This document shows positions 1-7,896 of a stretch of DNA of 64,000 nucleotides, piece by piece. The first letter of the stretch is position 1; the number at the start of each line of letters is the position of its first letter. The stretch is from Catellatospora vulcania. Its GTDB lineage: Bacteria; Actinomycetota; Actinomycetes; Mycobacteriales; Micromonosporaceae. Both the position numbers and the translations under genes were made by a program. The notes beneath the pieces are model-generated. The model saw nothing but the letters and a program-made list of their open reading frames with translations. It was not told where the DNA came from and did not search any database. The DNA lies in assembly GCF_009720385.1 (NCBI RefSeq), contig NZ_ML769304.1, positions 186,001 through 250,000 of the forward strand. The letters are read 5' to 3'.

Positions 1-368
1 CCGCCGACCACCGCCCAGAACAGCCCGTGCGTGGCCCCGCCGAGCAGCCGTGCCACGAAGGCCACCGGATAGTCCGGGGCCACCACCATGACCGCGTTGC
101 TGGCGGTGTACGCGGCCAGGGACGCGACCAGCAGCGACTTGCGCGGCATCCGGGCGGTCAGCGTGCCCAGCGGGGCCGCGAACAGCGCCACCATCAGCGC
201 GTACCCGGTGACCAGCAGGCCGAGCTGCGACTCCGACACCCCCAGGTCACGGCTCATGCCCAGCAGCAGGCCGGTGGGCACCAGCTCGGTGGTCACCGAC
301 ACGAAGACGGCGGCGCTGAGGAGCACGAGCGACGGCCACGGGCCTGGTTTGCGGATCACGTGCCGCAT
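1..368 (-). CDS. MFS transporter, N-terminal part (cut by window edge)
   Basis: About 122 residues of an integral membrane exporter are present; the rest lies beyond position 1. The ATG at 366-368 gives a short basic leader (MRHVIRKPG) and then hydrophobic helices. The helix 2-3 loop reads GTLTARMPRKSLL, the GxLxxRxxRK signature of the major facilitator superfamily. The run TELVPTGLL in the first helix is typical of the 12-helix DHA1 (AraJ/YdhP-like) drug and sugar exporters. The substrate cannot be told from this half. The gene starts 76 bp from the 3' end of the next minus-strand gene, so it could be last in that transcription unit. Family assignment is sound, subfamily tentative. Confidence 0.85.
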   Translation of the reverse strand, partial: MRHVIRKPGPWPSLVLLSAAVFVSVTTELVPTGLLLGMSRDLGVSESQLGLLVTGYALMVALFAAPLGTLTARMPRKSLLVASLAAYTASNAVMVVAPDYPVAFVARLLGGATHGLFWAVVG

Positions 369-444
369 TTTGTGTTGCGGGTGAACAAATGCGCAACCGA
401 GATCGCGGTGAACCGACCGACCGGCCGGTCCGCCGCAACCACCG

Positions 445-1098
445 TCAGAGCGAGCCGGACTCCGGCCAGAAGGACCAGTGCGTGTTCGGCGCGTGCGTGG
501 GCCGGTACGCGCCGATGTCGCCGGTGACGAGCACCTGTGCCAGCTGCTGGAACGTCTCGGTCTCGCTGGGCAGCTGGTCGAACCGGTCCGGGTCGCGGTG
601 CCACCACTGCTCCAGCACCATGATCCGGGGCAGGTCGTCGGGCAGCCGGTGCCGCAGCTCCTCGTCGTCGGCCAGCAGCAGGTCGCGGTGCTCGGGCACG
701 AGCCGGCGGAACACGTCCCACAGCGGCTCGCCCGCGGTCGCCTCGACCTCGATGGCCTGCCCGCGGACCACGATCGGCGGGCGTCCGCCGCGCAGCAGCT
801 CGCCGTCCTCGGGGTCCTCGACCTGGTGCATGTTGTCGACGCGGTCCAGGAAGTCGCCGTGGGTGTAGCCCGGCTGGCCCTCGGTCAGGCAGTTGCCGAA
901 GCAGTGCAGCACGTCGATGACGTTCGCGGCGCGCGGGTTGTAGCCGACGAGCTCGACCACCAGCGCCCAGCGGGCGTCGTCGCGGAACGCGTGCAGCCTG
1001 GCGTCGATCGCGTAGTAGTAGCCGTTCTCCAGGTCCGGGAAGTCGAACCCTTTCGCGGCGCGGTCCAGCTGCGCCAGCACCTCGTCGGACGTGATCAC
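445..1098 (-). CDS. conserved hypothetical protein (DUF7003-like)
   Basis: A soluble protein of 217 residues with no signal peptide or membrane helix. Visible blocks are a GYYYAIDARLHAFRD stretch near the N-terminus, a VIDVLHCFGNCL block, an HGDFLDRVDNMHQVED block, and a C-terminal part with EQWWHRDPDRFDQLPS. It resembles a family of uncharacterised bacterial proteins that I associate tentatively with DUF7003. I chose GTG at 1098 because homology-like sequence begins there; the frame stays open upstream to an ATG at 1155, which would add 19 low-complexity residues. No function is proposed. It lies 67 bp downstream of another uncharacterised gene on the same strand. Confidence 0.7.
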   Translation of the reverse strand: MITSDEVLAQLDRAAKGFDFPDLENGYYYAIDARLHAFRDDARWALVVELVGYNPRAANVIDVLHCFGNCLTEGQPGYTHGDFLDRVDNMHQVEDPEDGELLRGGRPPIVVRGQAIEVEATAGEPLWDVFRRLVPEHRDLLLADDEELRHRLPDDLPRIMVLEQWWHRDPDRFDQLPSETETFQQLAQVLVTGDIGAYRPTHAPNTHWSFWPESGSL

Positions 1099-1165
1099 GG
1101 GCGGACACGGTACACGTGACGGGCCGGGTCGCCCAGCCGGCCACGCGGAGAACACCCGGGCCGGA

Positions 1166-2011
1166 TCATCGGCCGGGTGGGTCCGGCACGACCCCGTGCT
1201 CGCGCCCGCAGGCGGTCAGCGCGAGCAGTGCCTGCCCCGACACCGGCGTGTCCGGGCCGAACACGCTCGGGTCGACGGAGGTCGACGCGGCGATGTCGGT
1301 GGCGTAGCACACCTCCGGCAGCGCGTGCCGTTCGAACAGCTCCGCCCGGCGGGCCATGACCGCGTCGACGTCGGCCGGGTCGATCCCGTCGTACGCATCG
1401 GCCGGCAGCTCGTCGTCCTCGTCGGGCAGGCGGTAGCCGTCCTCGGCGCGGTGGGGTCCGCCGAGCCGCTCCCCCGAGCCGGCCTCGTAGTAGCGCCGCA
1501 CGGCCCCCGCCTCGGCCAGGCACCACATCGTCCACGCGTCGCCGCAGCTCATCCCGTAGAGGTGGGTCGCGCCGAACCGGGTGCTGAGCCGCGCGCACAG
1601 GGTCTGCACACGCCGTGCCCACGTGCTGCGGTCAGCGGGGTCGATGTGCGCGGTTTCGGGCAGGGTGCCGAACACGAGGGTCCAGCCGTCGATCGCCGGG
1701 GCGACGTACACGCGGCCGTGCGAGCGGTGGTCGTCGCGGGCGAGGCCCCACGAGTGGTGGTCGCGGTTCCAGGCGGCCTCGCCCTGGCGCATGGTGACCG
1801 GCACCGGGCCGGACAGGTCGAGGGCGGCCAGCACCGCCGCCTGGTCGGTGGTGTGGATCGCGAGCCAGGTCCCGCACAGGTGGACGGGGCCGACGGGCGA
1901 AGTCCGCGCGCCCGTCCGGCCCCCGGAGTCGCCCGGCGGCGCCGGGAACTCCGGCACGCGGCCGGCGTCGCCGCCACGGGGATGGTCGTCGCGGAGAGAG
2001 GTGGTCCGCAT
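1166..2011 (-). CDS. hypothetical soluble protein, 281 aa
   Basis: I do not recognise this family. The product is polar, has no signal peptide or membrane helix, and contains a GWTLVFGTLPE segment, a YGMSCGDAWTMWCL segment rich in Trp and Cys, and an acidic stretch PDEDDELPADAYDGIDPADVD. The C-terminal third includes VDAVMARRAELFERHALPE. The start at ATG 2011 precedes the first conserved-looking sequence (VHLCGTWLAIHT) by about 40 residues of Pro/Gly-rich leader. It runs in the same direction as the uncharacterised gene at 445-1098 and ends 67 bp before it, so the two may be co-transcribed. Confidence 0.65.
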   Translation of the reverse strand: MRTTSLRDDHPRGGDAGRVPEFPAPPGDSGGRTGARTSPVGPVHLCGTWLAIHTTDQAAVLAALDLSGPVPVTMRQGEAAWNRDHHSWGLARDDHRSHGRVYVAPAIDGWTLVFGTLPETAHIDPADRSTWARRVQTLCARLSTRFGATHLYGMSCGDAWTMWCLAEAGAVRRYYEAGSGERLGGPHRAEDGYRLPDEDDELPADAYDGIDPADVDAVMARRAELFERHALPEVCYATDIAASTSVDPSVFGPDTPVSGQALLALTACGREHGVVPDPPGR

Positions 2012-2122
2012 AGGACACCACGCTACGCCCGACCGCCGACAGATCTTCAGACCCGCAGGTACAGCCGTTTGACGACAGCGGCCGCGACACCGCACCGGGT
2101 GCCGCGGCCACCGCCTGCGCGC

Positions 2123-4600
2123 CTACAGGCCCGACGAGTGGAAGCCGCTGACCTCGGACGCGGTCAGCACCCGGCTGTACACGCGGAACGAGTCCACGGC
2201 GCCGTCGAGGTACGGGTCGCTGTACTGCGAGCGGCCGATCCAGTTCTGGGTGGTGCTGCCCAGCGACGCCGGGGTCAGCGTCATCGCCGCGTTGCGGGCC
2301 ACCTCGGCCCCGTTGACATACAGGATGCCGCCGCCGCCGCCGACCGTGACCGCGACGTGTGTCCACACGCCGATCGGCAGCCCGGACGGCGCGTTGATGC
2401 GCTGTTCCCCACCGGACCCGGACGTGGTGATGGCGAACCGGGCCGTGCCGGAGCTGCTGCTCGGGACCAGGAACATGTTCGCCGTGGTGCCGGTGCCGAA
2501 GTCGAACAGCCGCGCCCAGTTCGTCACCGCGTCCAGGCGTACCCAGGTGGCGATGCTGAACGCGCTCGCCCCGGCGAGGATGCCCGACGGCAGCGACACG
2601 TACTGCGAGGTGCCGCTGAGGTTGACCGCGTTGCCGGTGCGCCCGGCGACCCAGGTCGCTCCCCCGGCCGTCGTCGCCGTCTTTCCGTTGCCGGTGGCGT
2701 CGGCAGCGGACGTGCCGGAGGACTCGTTGAACAGGTAGTGCGCCACGAACGCGGGCAGCGGGTTGGTCGTGGTGACGTTCCAGTAGACGGTGTAGCGCTG
2801 GCCGTGCACCTTGTAGAACGGCAGCAGGGTCACCGTGCCGGTGGACGCGGTCGCGGTGAACTGCAGCGGCGTCGCCGTCGCGGTGATCGACGACGCGGTC
2901 AGGGTGGGCAGGGCGGACAGGTTGGTGCTGCCGTACGCCCCGGCCAGCACGATCGGGCCGTACTTGACCGCCTGCGTGGTCGCGCTGTCCGGGGTGGCCT
3001 CGCGCACCAGTGCCATCGGCAGCGCCACGTCGACCACGTCGCCGGTGGCCCAGGTGCGGTTGACCACGGCGTACGACCCAGGGGTGATCCCGCTCTGCAG
3101 GGTGCCGTTGACGCGGATCGTCGCGCCGGTGGCCCAGGCCGGCACCCGGATGCGCATCGCGAACGTGCCCGAGCCCGCGGTGACCGTCAGCTTGCTGGAC
3201 GCCGCCTCCGGGAACGTGGTGTCCTGCCGGATCGTGACGCCCTTGGCGGCCCAGTTCAGCTGCGAGGCGACGAACAGGTTGACGTACAGGTTGTCGCCGG
3301 AGTGGAAGTAGATGGTGTCGCCGAGCTTGGTGTTGGTCTCCATGCCGGTGCCATGGCAGCAGGTGAAGTTGCTGTAATCGTTGCTGTAGGTCTTGATGCC
3401 GCCGGCCCGCAGCGGGATGTAGTAGCTGTGGAAGCCGTGCGAGGAGTTCGGGTCCTGCGCGCCGAGCAGGTGGTTGTAGAGCGCCTTCTCGTAGAAGTCC
3501 ATGTAGTCGGCGCGGGCCGGGTTGGTGAAGAACAGCTGCCGGCTCAGTTTGAGCATGTTGTAGGTGTTGCAGCATTCGGCGGTGTTGTCGGAAAGCTCGC
3601 TGGCGATCCGGTTGGGGGCCTTGAAGTACTCGCCGTTGGAGTTGGCGCCGATGGCGTACGTGTGGCGGCTGACCACGATGTCCCAGAAGTTGCGGGCGAT
3701 GTCGAGGTAGCGGGTGGTGCCGGTGGCGTGGTACTCCCGGATCGCCCCGAGGGCCTTCGGGATCTGGGTGTTGGCGTGGTAGTTGTTCAGCGCGTCGGTG
3801 TTGGCGGCCAGCGGGTCGAAGACCTCGGCGTGGTCGAAGTGCTGGGCTGCGGTGAGGTGGGCGCTGTTCTCGGTCAGCTGGTACAGGTTGGCCAGCACCT
3901 CGTTCATGCCGCCGAACTCGGTGTCGAGCATGTTCTGTCGCTGGGTCAGGGTGAGCCGGTCGTTACGGAACTTCACCCACGACGCCATCGCGGTGAGCAC
4001 GGTCAGCGCCTGCGCGTTCCCGGCGAGCAGGTGCATGTCCAGCAGCCCCGCCATGATCTTGTGGAGCGTGTAGTACGGGGCCCAGACCTGCTGGCGGGCC
4101 TCGACGCGGTCGATGAAGCTCTCCGGGTAGGCCGACAGGTAGCCGGTGTTGTAGCCGGCGGTCGTCGCGCGGGCCTGACAGATCGCCAGCTGCGCGACGA
4201 GGTAGTCGCCCTTGGTCTTGAAGCTCGCTGTGCCGGTGCTCGCGTACGCCTGGGCCAGGCCGGTGAGCACGTGGCCCATGGAGTGCCCGCGCAGCTCGGT
4301 GGTGGGCGACTCCCAGCCGCCGCACGCGGTCGCCGAGGAGCTGAGGCCGTAGTTGAGCCGGAAGGTGTGCAGCAGCCGGTCGGCGTCGAGGAAGCTCAGG
4401 TAACTCTGGGTGCGGCCGGTGTTGGCCAGGAACGGGCCGGACAGCAGCGTCACCGCGCCGAGCGGGAACGGGTAGACGGATACACCGATGTCGGTGCGGG
4501 CGGCATGGGCGGGCGACGCGGGCAGGCTGCCGGCGACAGCCGCGGCCGCGGCGCCGACGGCCCCTGCACGCAGCACGGTACGGCGGGACAGTGCGGACAT
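2123..4600 (-). CDS. secreted GH127 beta-L-arabinofuranosidase with C-terminal LamG domain
   Basis: An exported retaining glycosidase expected to release terminal beta-L-arabinofuranose. The N-terminus carries a Tat-type signal (SRRTVLRAG, then an Ala-rich h-region and AxA site). The GH127 (alpha/alpha)6 catalytic region covers about residues 40-600. Glu342-x-Cys344 and the pair Cys414-Cys415 match in order and spacing the zinc ligands of characterised GH127 enzymes (Glu, Cys, Cys, Cys), where the first Cys of the pair is the nucleophile. From about residue 615 a concanavalin-type LamG domain follows (AHYLFNESSGTSAADATGNG), probably for polysaccharide binding. At 825 residues it is longer than catalytic-only members because of that domain. 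The ATG has a GAGAAAGG ribosome site 7 bases upstream. CGAAA..TTTCG palindromes lie 65-124 bp upstream. Confidence 0.9.
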   Translation of the reverse strand: MSALSRRTVLRAGAVGAAAAAVAGSLPASPAHAARTDIGVSVYPFPLGAVTLLSGPFLANTGRTQSYLSFLDADRLLHTFRLNYGLSSSATACGGWESPTTELRGHSMGHVLTGLAQAYASTGTASFKTKGDYLVAQLAICQARATTAGYNTGYLSAYPESFIDRVEARQQVWAPYYTLHKIMAGLLDMHLLAGNAQALTVLTAMASWVKFRNDRLTLTQRQNMLDTEFGGMNEVLANLYQLTENSAHLTAAQHFDHAEVFDPLAANTDALNNYHANTQIPKALGAIREYHATGTTRYLDIARNFWDIVVSRHTYAIGANSNGEYFKAPNRIASELSDNTAECCNTYNMLKLSRQLFFTNPARADYMDFYEKALYNHLLGAQDPNSSHGFHSYYIPLRAGGIKTYSNDYSNFTCCHGTGMETNTKLGDTIYFHSGDNLYVNLFVASQLNWAAKGVTIRQDTTFPEAASSKLTVTAGSGTFAMRIRVPAWATGATIRVNGTLQSGITPGSYAVVNRTWATGDVVDVALPMALVREATPDSATTQAVKYGPIVLAGAYGSTNLSALPTLTASSITATATPLQFTATASTGTVTLLPFYKVHGQRYTVYWNVTTTNPLPAFVAHYLFNESSGTSAADATGNGKTATTAGGATWVAGRTGNAVNLSGTSQYVSLPSGILAGASAFSIATWVRLDAVTNWARLFDFGTGTTANMFLVPSSSSGTARFAITTSGSGGEQRINAPSGLPIGVWTHVAVTVGGGGGILYVNGAEVARNAAMTLTPASLGSTTQNWIGRSQYSDPYLDGAVDSFRVYSRVLTASEVSGFHSSGL

Positions 4601-4664
4601 CGATTCGCCTTTCTCTCAGACGGGGCGGTGAGAGCGACGTGTCCGGCGCATCGACGATGTCCTA

Positions 4665-4724
4665 CGAAAACCATTTCGGCAAGATGTCCGGGTGATTACC
4701 CTCCCTCTCGAAATGTTTCGAAAC
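4665..4724. promoter_or_regulatory. CGAAA..TTTCG operator-like palindromes upstream of GH127
   Basis: Two sites are visible: CGAAAACCATTTCG at 4665-4678, and CGAAATGTTTCGAAAC at 4709-4724, which contains the perfect palindrome GTTTCGAAAC. They lie 65-124 bp upstream of the GH127 start and 50-109 bp upstream of the divergent ASCH gene. GAAA..TTTC palindromes are typical of LacI-type control of actinobacterial xylanase and arabinofuranosidase genes. The same core recurs upstream of the GH43 gene in this window, supporting a shared regulator. Binding is an inference. Confidence 0.55.
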
Positions 4725-4773
4725 TGAGCTGGTCGACAGCCGTAGGCGCTCAGCGACGGTCTACGGTGTCGCC

Positions 4774-5199
4774 ATGACCGCGCTGCCCTTGTTCGAGTTC
4801 GCCTTCCCCGGCCCGCTGCGTGAAAAGCTCATCGCCGCCGTGCTCGACGGTGCCAAGTCGTCCACGACATCACTGCTCAAGGGCTATGAGCACGAAGGCG
4901 GTGCGCCGCGCCGGGTCGGCACCCGCTCCGTCGTGATCGACTCCGCGGAACGCCCCGTCGTCATCATCGAGACCACCAGCGTGCGCGTGGTGCCGCTGGC
5001 GCAGGTCGATCTCGGACACGTGGTGGACGAGGGCGAGGGCCTGACGACGGTGGCGCAGTGGCGTGCCGAGCACGAGCTGGGCTGGCACAGCGCGGAACAG
5101 CGCGCGGAATTCGGCGACCCGGATTTCACCGTGAACGACGAGACCCTGGTGGTGCTCGAACGGTTCCGCGTGGTGGAAGACCTCCGTTCCACCCGATAA
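4774..5199 (+). CDS. ASCH domain protein
   Basis: A small soluble protein of 141 residues. The segment AAVLDGAKSSTTSLLKGYEH near residue 25 is the G-x-K-x-x-T motif of ASCH domains, a beta-barrel fold related to PUA and predicted to bind RNA or nucleotides. The central strand VVIIETTSVRVVPLAQVD and the tail NDETLVVLERFRVV fit the rest of the domain. Length is usual for the family. The gene is divergent from GH127 and monocistronic as far as can be seen: a converging TetR gene ends 23 bp downstream. The biological role of this subfamily is unknown. Confidence 0.8.
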   Translation: MTALPLFEFAFPGPLREKLIAAVLDGAKSSTTSLLKGYEHEGGAPRRVGTRSVVIDSAERPVVIIETTSVRVVPLAQVDLGHVVDEGEGLTTVAQWRAEHELGWHSAEQRAEFGDPDFTVNDETLVVLERFRVVEDLRSTR

Positions 5200-5222
5200 A
5201 GCAGATGGTGATCGGCTTCCGG

Positions 5223-5828
5223 TCACCTTTCGCGGGTGCGGCGATCGGTGAGCCAGCCCTCCCACATCCGGACGAACAGCCGGTAGGAGGCGTCCGTCGC
5301 CTGCGGGTCGGCGCCCGCGAGCAGCTCCAGCAGCAGGCCACGGCAGGTGGCCACGCCCAGCCGCAGCGCGTCGCGGTCGACGGGCAGGCCGAGGCGACGC
5401 ACCACCGCCTCGCTCTCGTCGAGCCACGGGCCGGTCAGGTTCGCCAGGAAGCCGCCGGTGCCGGGGGCGTCGTGCACGGCGACTCCGACGACCTCGAAGA
5501 ACAGCCGTACGTACGGCCGCAGCTCCGGATCGGACAGCCGCGCCCAGAGCAGGAGCATGAGTTCGCCGGCCCTGGTGCCCTCGGCCGGGGTCCCGCCGGC
5601 CGCGACCTGTTCGACCAGTTCCCTCAGCAGGTCGCGTTGCTGCTGCTCGATGAGGCCGACGACGGCGGCGAGCAGGCCCTCGCGCGAGCCGAAGTGATAG
5701 AGCAGCATGCGGTGGCTCGTGCCCACCCCGGCGGCGATCTCGCGCAGGCTCCGGCCCGTGATGCCCTCGGCTGCGGCGTACGCGACCACGCGTTCCAGCA
5801 GCTCCCGTGAGCTCGCACTGACGATCAT
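5223..5828 (-). CDS. TetR family transcriptional regulator
   Basis: A dimeric one-component repressor of 201 residues. The N-terminal helix-turn-helix covers about residues 10-50, with the family pattern GITGRSLREIAAGVGTSHRM followed by LYHFGSREGLL. The rest is an alpha-helical ligand domain. ATG 5828 is preferred; an in-frame ATG at 5837 would add three residues. Both starts lie inside an 18-bp perfect palindrome that also covers the promoter region of the divergent SRPBCC gene, so autorepression and control of that neighbour are likely. The ligand is unknown; the linked SRPBCC protein may bind or modify it. Confidence 0.9.
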   Translation of the reverse strand: MIVSASSRELLERVVAYAAAEGITGRSLREIAAGVGTSHRMLLYHFGSREGLLAAVVGLIEQQQRDLLRELVEQVAAGGTPAEGTRAGELMLLLWARLSDPELRPYVRLFFEVVGVAVHDAPGTGGFLANLTGPWLDESEAVVRRLGLPVDRDALRLGVATCRGLLLELLAGADPQATDASYRLFVRMWEGWLTDRRTRER

Positions 5829-5844
5829 GTACCACATGGTACAT
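5827..5844. promoter_or_regulatory. TetR operator: 18-bp palindrome
   Basis: ATGTACCA-CA-TGGTACAT is an inverted repeat with 8-bp arms and a 2-bp centre. It overlaps the start codon of the TetR gene and ends 7 bp before the ATG of the SRPBCC gene. Its size, symmetry and position fit an autoregulatory TetR site. TACATT at 5840-5845 could serve as the -10 element of a leaderless plus-strand transcript. Confidence 0.7.
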
Positions 5845-5851
5845 TGGCGTC

Positions 5852-6283
5852 ATGCGATGGGAAGACGAGATCGTGATCGACGCGCCGGCGGACGCGGTCT
5901 GGGCGCTGACCGCCGACGTCGAGCAGTGGCCCGCCGCCACGCCGACGATGACCCGGGTGGTCCGCCTCGACGAAGGGCCGCTCCGGGTGGGCAGCCGGGC
6001 CCGCATCAAGCAGCCGGGCCAGGCCGAAGCCGTGTGGACCGTGACGGCGCTCGACGAGGGTCGCGGGTTCACCTGGCAGACCAGCCGGCTGGGCCTGACC
6101 GTCGTCGGCTCGCACCTGGTGGAGCCGGTCGGTGGCGGCTGCCGCAACACGCTGGGCATCGAGGTGCGCGGCCGGGGCGCGGGACTGTTCTGGGCGCTGC
6201 TCGGCCCCCTGCTGCGCCGCGCAGTCCGCACCGAGAACCGCGGCTTCCGCGACGCGGCACATCGCCTGCGCGCCACGCCCTGA
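5852..6283 (+). CDS. SRPBCC (START/Bet v1-like) family protein
   Basis: A 143-residue lipid- or polyketide-binding fold protein. The opening EDEIVIDAPADAVWALTADV is the beta1-alpha1 signature of the SRPBCC superfamily (polyketide cyclase/dehydrase or START-like), followed by VEQWPAATPTMTRVVRLDEG and a long amphipathic C-terminal helix (NRGFRDAAHRLRA). No signal peptide is present. It is divergent from the TetR gene with a shared palindrome, so it is probably repressed by it. Whether it binds, transports or converts a hydrophobic ligand cannot be decided from sequence. No Shine-Dalgarno sequence precedes the ATG, which fits a leaderless mRNA. Confidence 0.8.
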   Translation: MRWEDEIVIDAPADAVWALTADVEQWPAATPTMTRVVRLDEGPLRVGSRARIKQPGQAEAVWTVTALDEGRGFTWQTSRLGLTVVGSHLVEPVGGGCRNTLGIEVRGRGAGLFWALLGPLLRRAVRTENRGFRDAAHRLRATP

Positions 6284-6371
6284 CTCCGGCGGCGATGAGT
6301 TTCGGTCGTGCCGCCCGCCTTCACTGATGACTGCCACAGGAGATGGCGCGATCCCGGGCGACGTCTAGATT

Positions 6372-7220
6372 GTGCCCGTGACGCTGCTGCTCAAGCTTCT
6401 GCTGGCTCCCGCGCTGGTCGTCGGTTCGTCGCTGGCCGGGCGGCGGTGGGGAGCCCAGGTGACCGGAGTGCTGGTCACGCTGCCGATCGTGGCGGGCCCG
6501 ATCCTGCTGATCACCTGCCTGGAGCAGGGCACCGTCTTCGGGGCTGCCGCGGCGTCGTCATCGCTGCTCGGACTGGTGACACTCGCGCTGTTCGCGGTCG
6601 TCTTCGCCTGGTGCTCGCGAACCATGCGCTGGGCCGGCGCGCTGGCGGTCGCCTGGGCGGCATGCCTGGTGGCGGACCTGGTCGTGGCACAGGTGACCGT
6701 GCCCGCCTGGTGCGGCCTGCTGCTGGCGCTCACCGGGATCTCAGCCGCGGCCCGCGCGCTGCCGCCGGTGGCGGCCGCAACGGGGGTACGCCCGGCGACG
6801 TCGTGGCCGTGGTGGGATCTGCCCGGCCGGGCCGTGGCCACCGCGAGCCTGGTGGTGCTGGTGACCACGCTGTCGAGCGCGCTGGGTCCGGAGCTGACCG
6901 GGGTGCTGGCCCCGTTCCCGATCGCGACCAGCGTGGTGGCGGCGTTCGTGCTGGCCCGGCACGGTACGGCGGAGACGGTGCGCACCCTGCGCGGCGTGCT
7001 GGCCGGGCTGGTCGGCTTCGCGGCCTTCTGTTTCGTGGTCGCCATGCTGGTCGACAGATGGGGCATCGCGGCCGCGTTCAGCCTCGCCTTGCTCGTGACG
7101 GTGGCCGGGCAGCTCGCCTGGCTGCGGTTCAGCCGCGCAACCAGCGCCGCCAGGACCCGGCCGTCACCGGGGCAGCCGGGTTGTCCAAGGCCCAGCGCAG
7201 GTAGCCGGCGCGCAGCCTGA
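6372..7220 (+). CDS. integral membrane protein, unknown family
   Basis: About 282 residues with eight or nine hydrophobic helices and almost no soluble domain. The N-terminal LLLAPALVVGSSLAGRRWG and the later VLAPFPIATSVVAAF look like two related halves, each with a G-V-L-x-x-(L/F)-P-I motif (GVLVTLPIVAG near residue 32, GVLAPFPIATS near 177). This suggests an internal duplication as in small transporters. GTG 6372 is used; a second GTG two codons later is equally possible. The Arg/Pro-rich tail overlaps by 92 bp the 3' end of the convergent gene at 7129. I cannot name a substrate. Confidence 0.7.
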   Translation: MPVTLLLKLLLAPALVVGSSLAGRRWGAQVTGVLVTLPIVAGPILLITCLEQGTVFGAAAASSSLLGLVTLALFAVVFAWCSRTMRWAGALAVAWAACLVADLVVAQVTVPAWCGLLLALTGISAAARALPPVAAATGVRPATSWPWWDLPGRAVATASLVVLVTTLSSALGPELTGVLAPFPIATSVVAAFVLARHGTAETVRTLRGVLAGLVGFAAFCFVVAMLVDRWGIAAAFSLALLVTVAGQLAWLRFSRATSAARTRPSPGQPGCPRPSAGSRRAA

Positions 7221-7800
7221 TCAGACCGTCGAGGCTCTGCTCGGCCGACTCGATGATCATGCGCACGGATGGCTCGTGCAGCGTTCGGGCGATCTTGACG
7301 TAGCCGAGGTCCTCGCAGCGGTGCTCGCGCCCGACCGCGGCCGCGACCAGGCCCAGCAGCTCGGCATGGGTGTCGAGGGTCGGCCCGTCGGCGGCGAGGG
7401 CGCGCAAAATGTGCCGTTTGGCCTGCCAGCTCCGAGCGTGCTTGGCCCACTCGGCGGGGTAGTCGGTCTCCCAGCGCAGGTAGAGCACGGCGAACCGGGC
7501 CAGCGGCGCGCGCTCCCGCGCCGTCTCGGCGGCCACGTAGTGCCAGATCGGGGCGGCGAACATGCGGGCGTGCACATCACGCTTGGCGGCCTCGGTCTGG
7601 TCGTGCTCGGCGACCAGGCGCGGGTCGGGCCGGTCGGCGGCGTCACCGGAGCGGGGGCGCACGATGCGCGACCACGAGTGCAGGCGGGCCCAGTCGTCCT
7701 GGTAGCCCTTCTCGCGCTCGATGGCGGCCCGCCGCCGGTCGGCGTCCGGGTGTACGACGTCGAAGGCCCAGGTGAAATCGGCCAGCTGCTCTGCCTGCAC
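7129..7800 (-). CDS. hypothetical protein, 223 aa
   Basis: A soluble, charged, mostly helical protein. Visible features are WAFDVVHPDADRRRAAIERE near the N-terminus, several Trp residues (WARLHSWSRIV, IWHYVAAETARERAPLARFA), and a C-terminal region ending in WRRWLRG. No signal peptide or catalytic motif is recognised. The frame is open throughout and its codon pattern looks coding, but its last 92 bp overlap the convergent membrane-protein gene, so the C-terminus of one of the two may be mis-called. It is the least certain gene of this section. Confidence 0.55.
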   Translation of the reverse strand: MQAEQLADFTWAFDVVHPDADRRRAAIEREKGYQDDWARLHSWSRIVRPRSGDAADRPDPRLVAEHDQTEAAKRDVHARMFAAPIWHYVAAETARERAPLARFAVLYLRWETDYPAEWAKHARSWQAKRHILRALAADGPTLDTHAELLGLVAAAVGREHRCEDLGYVKIARTLHEPSVRMIIESAEQSLDGLIRLRAGYLRWALDNPAAPVTAGSWRRWLRG

Positions 7801-7896
7801 GACGGCAAGATTGCCAGCTCAGGGGCCTGTCGCCAAGGGATCGGGGCCCGTTGTGATCCCGCACCGACGACCTGTCGACCTGGAGAGACATTTCAG

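Noticed and set aside
1091-4777. A 1228-codon open frame on the plus strand antisense to the GH127 gene.
   Set aside because: It is a GC-driven shadow: composition is Arg/Gly/Val-rich without any domain, while the opposite strand encodes a complete enzyme with catalytic motifs.
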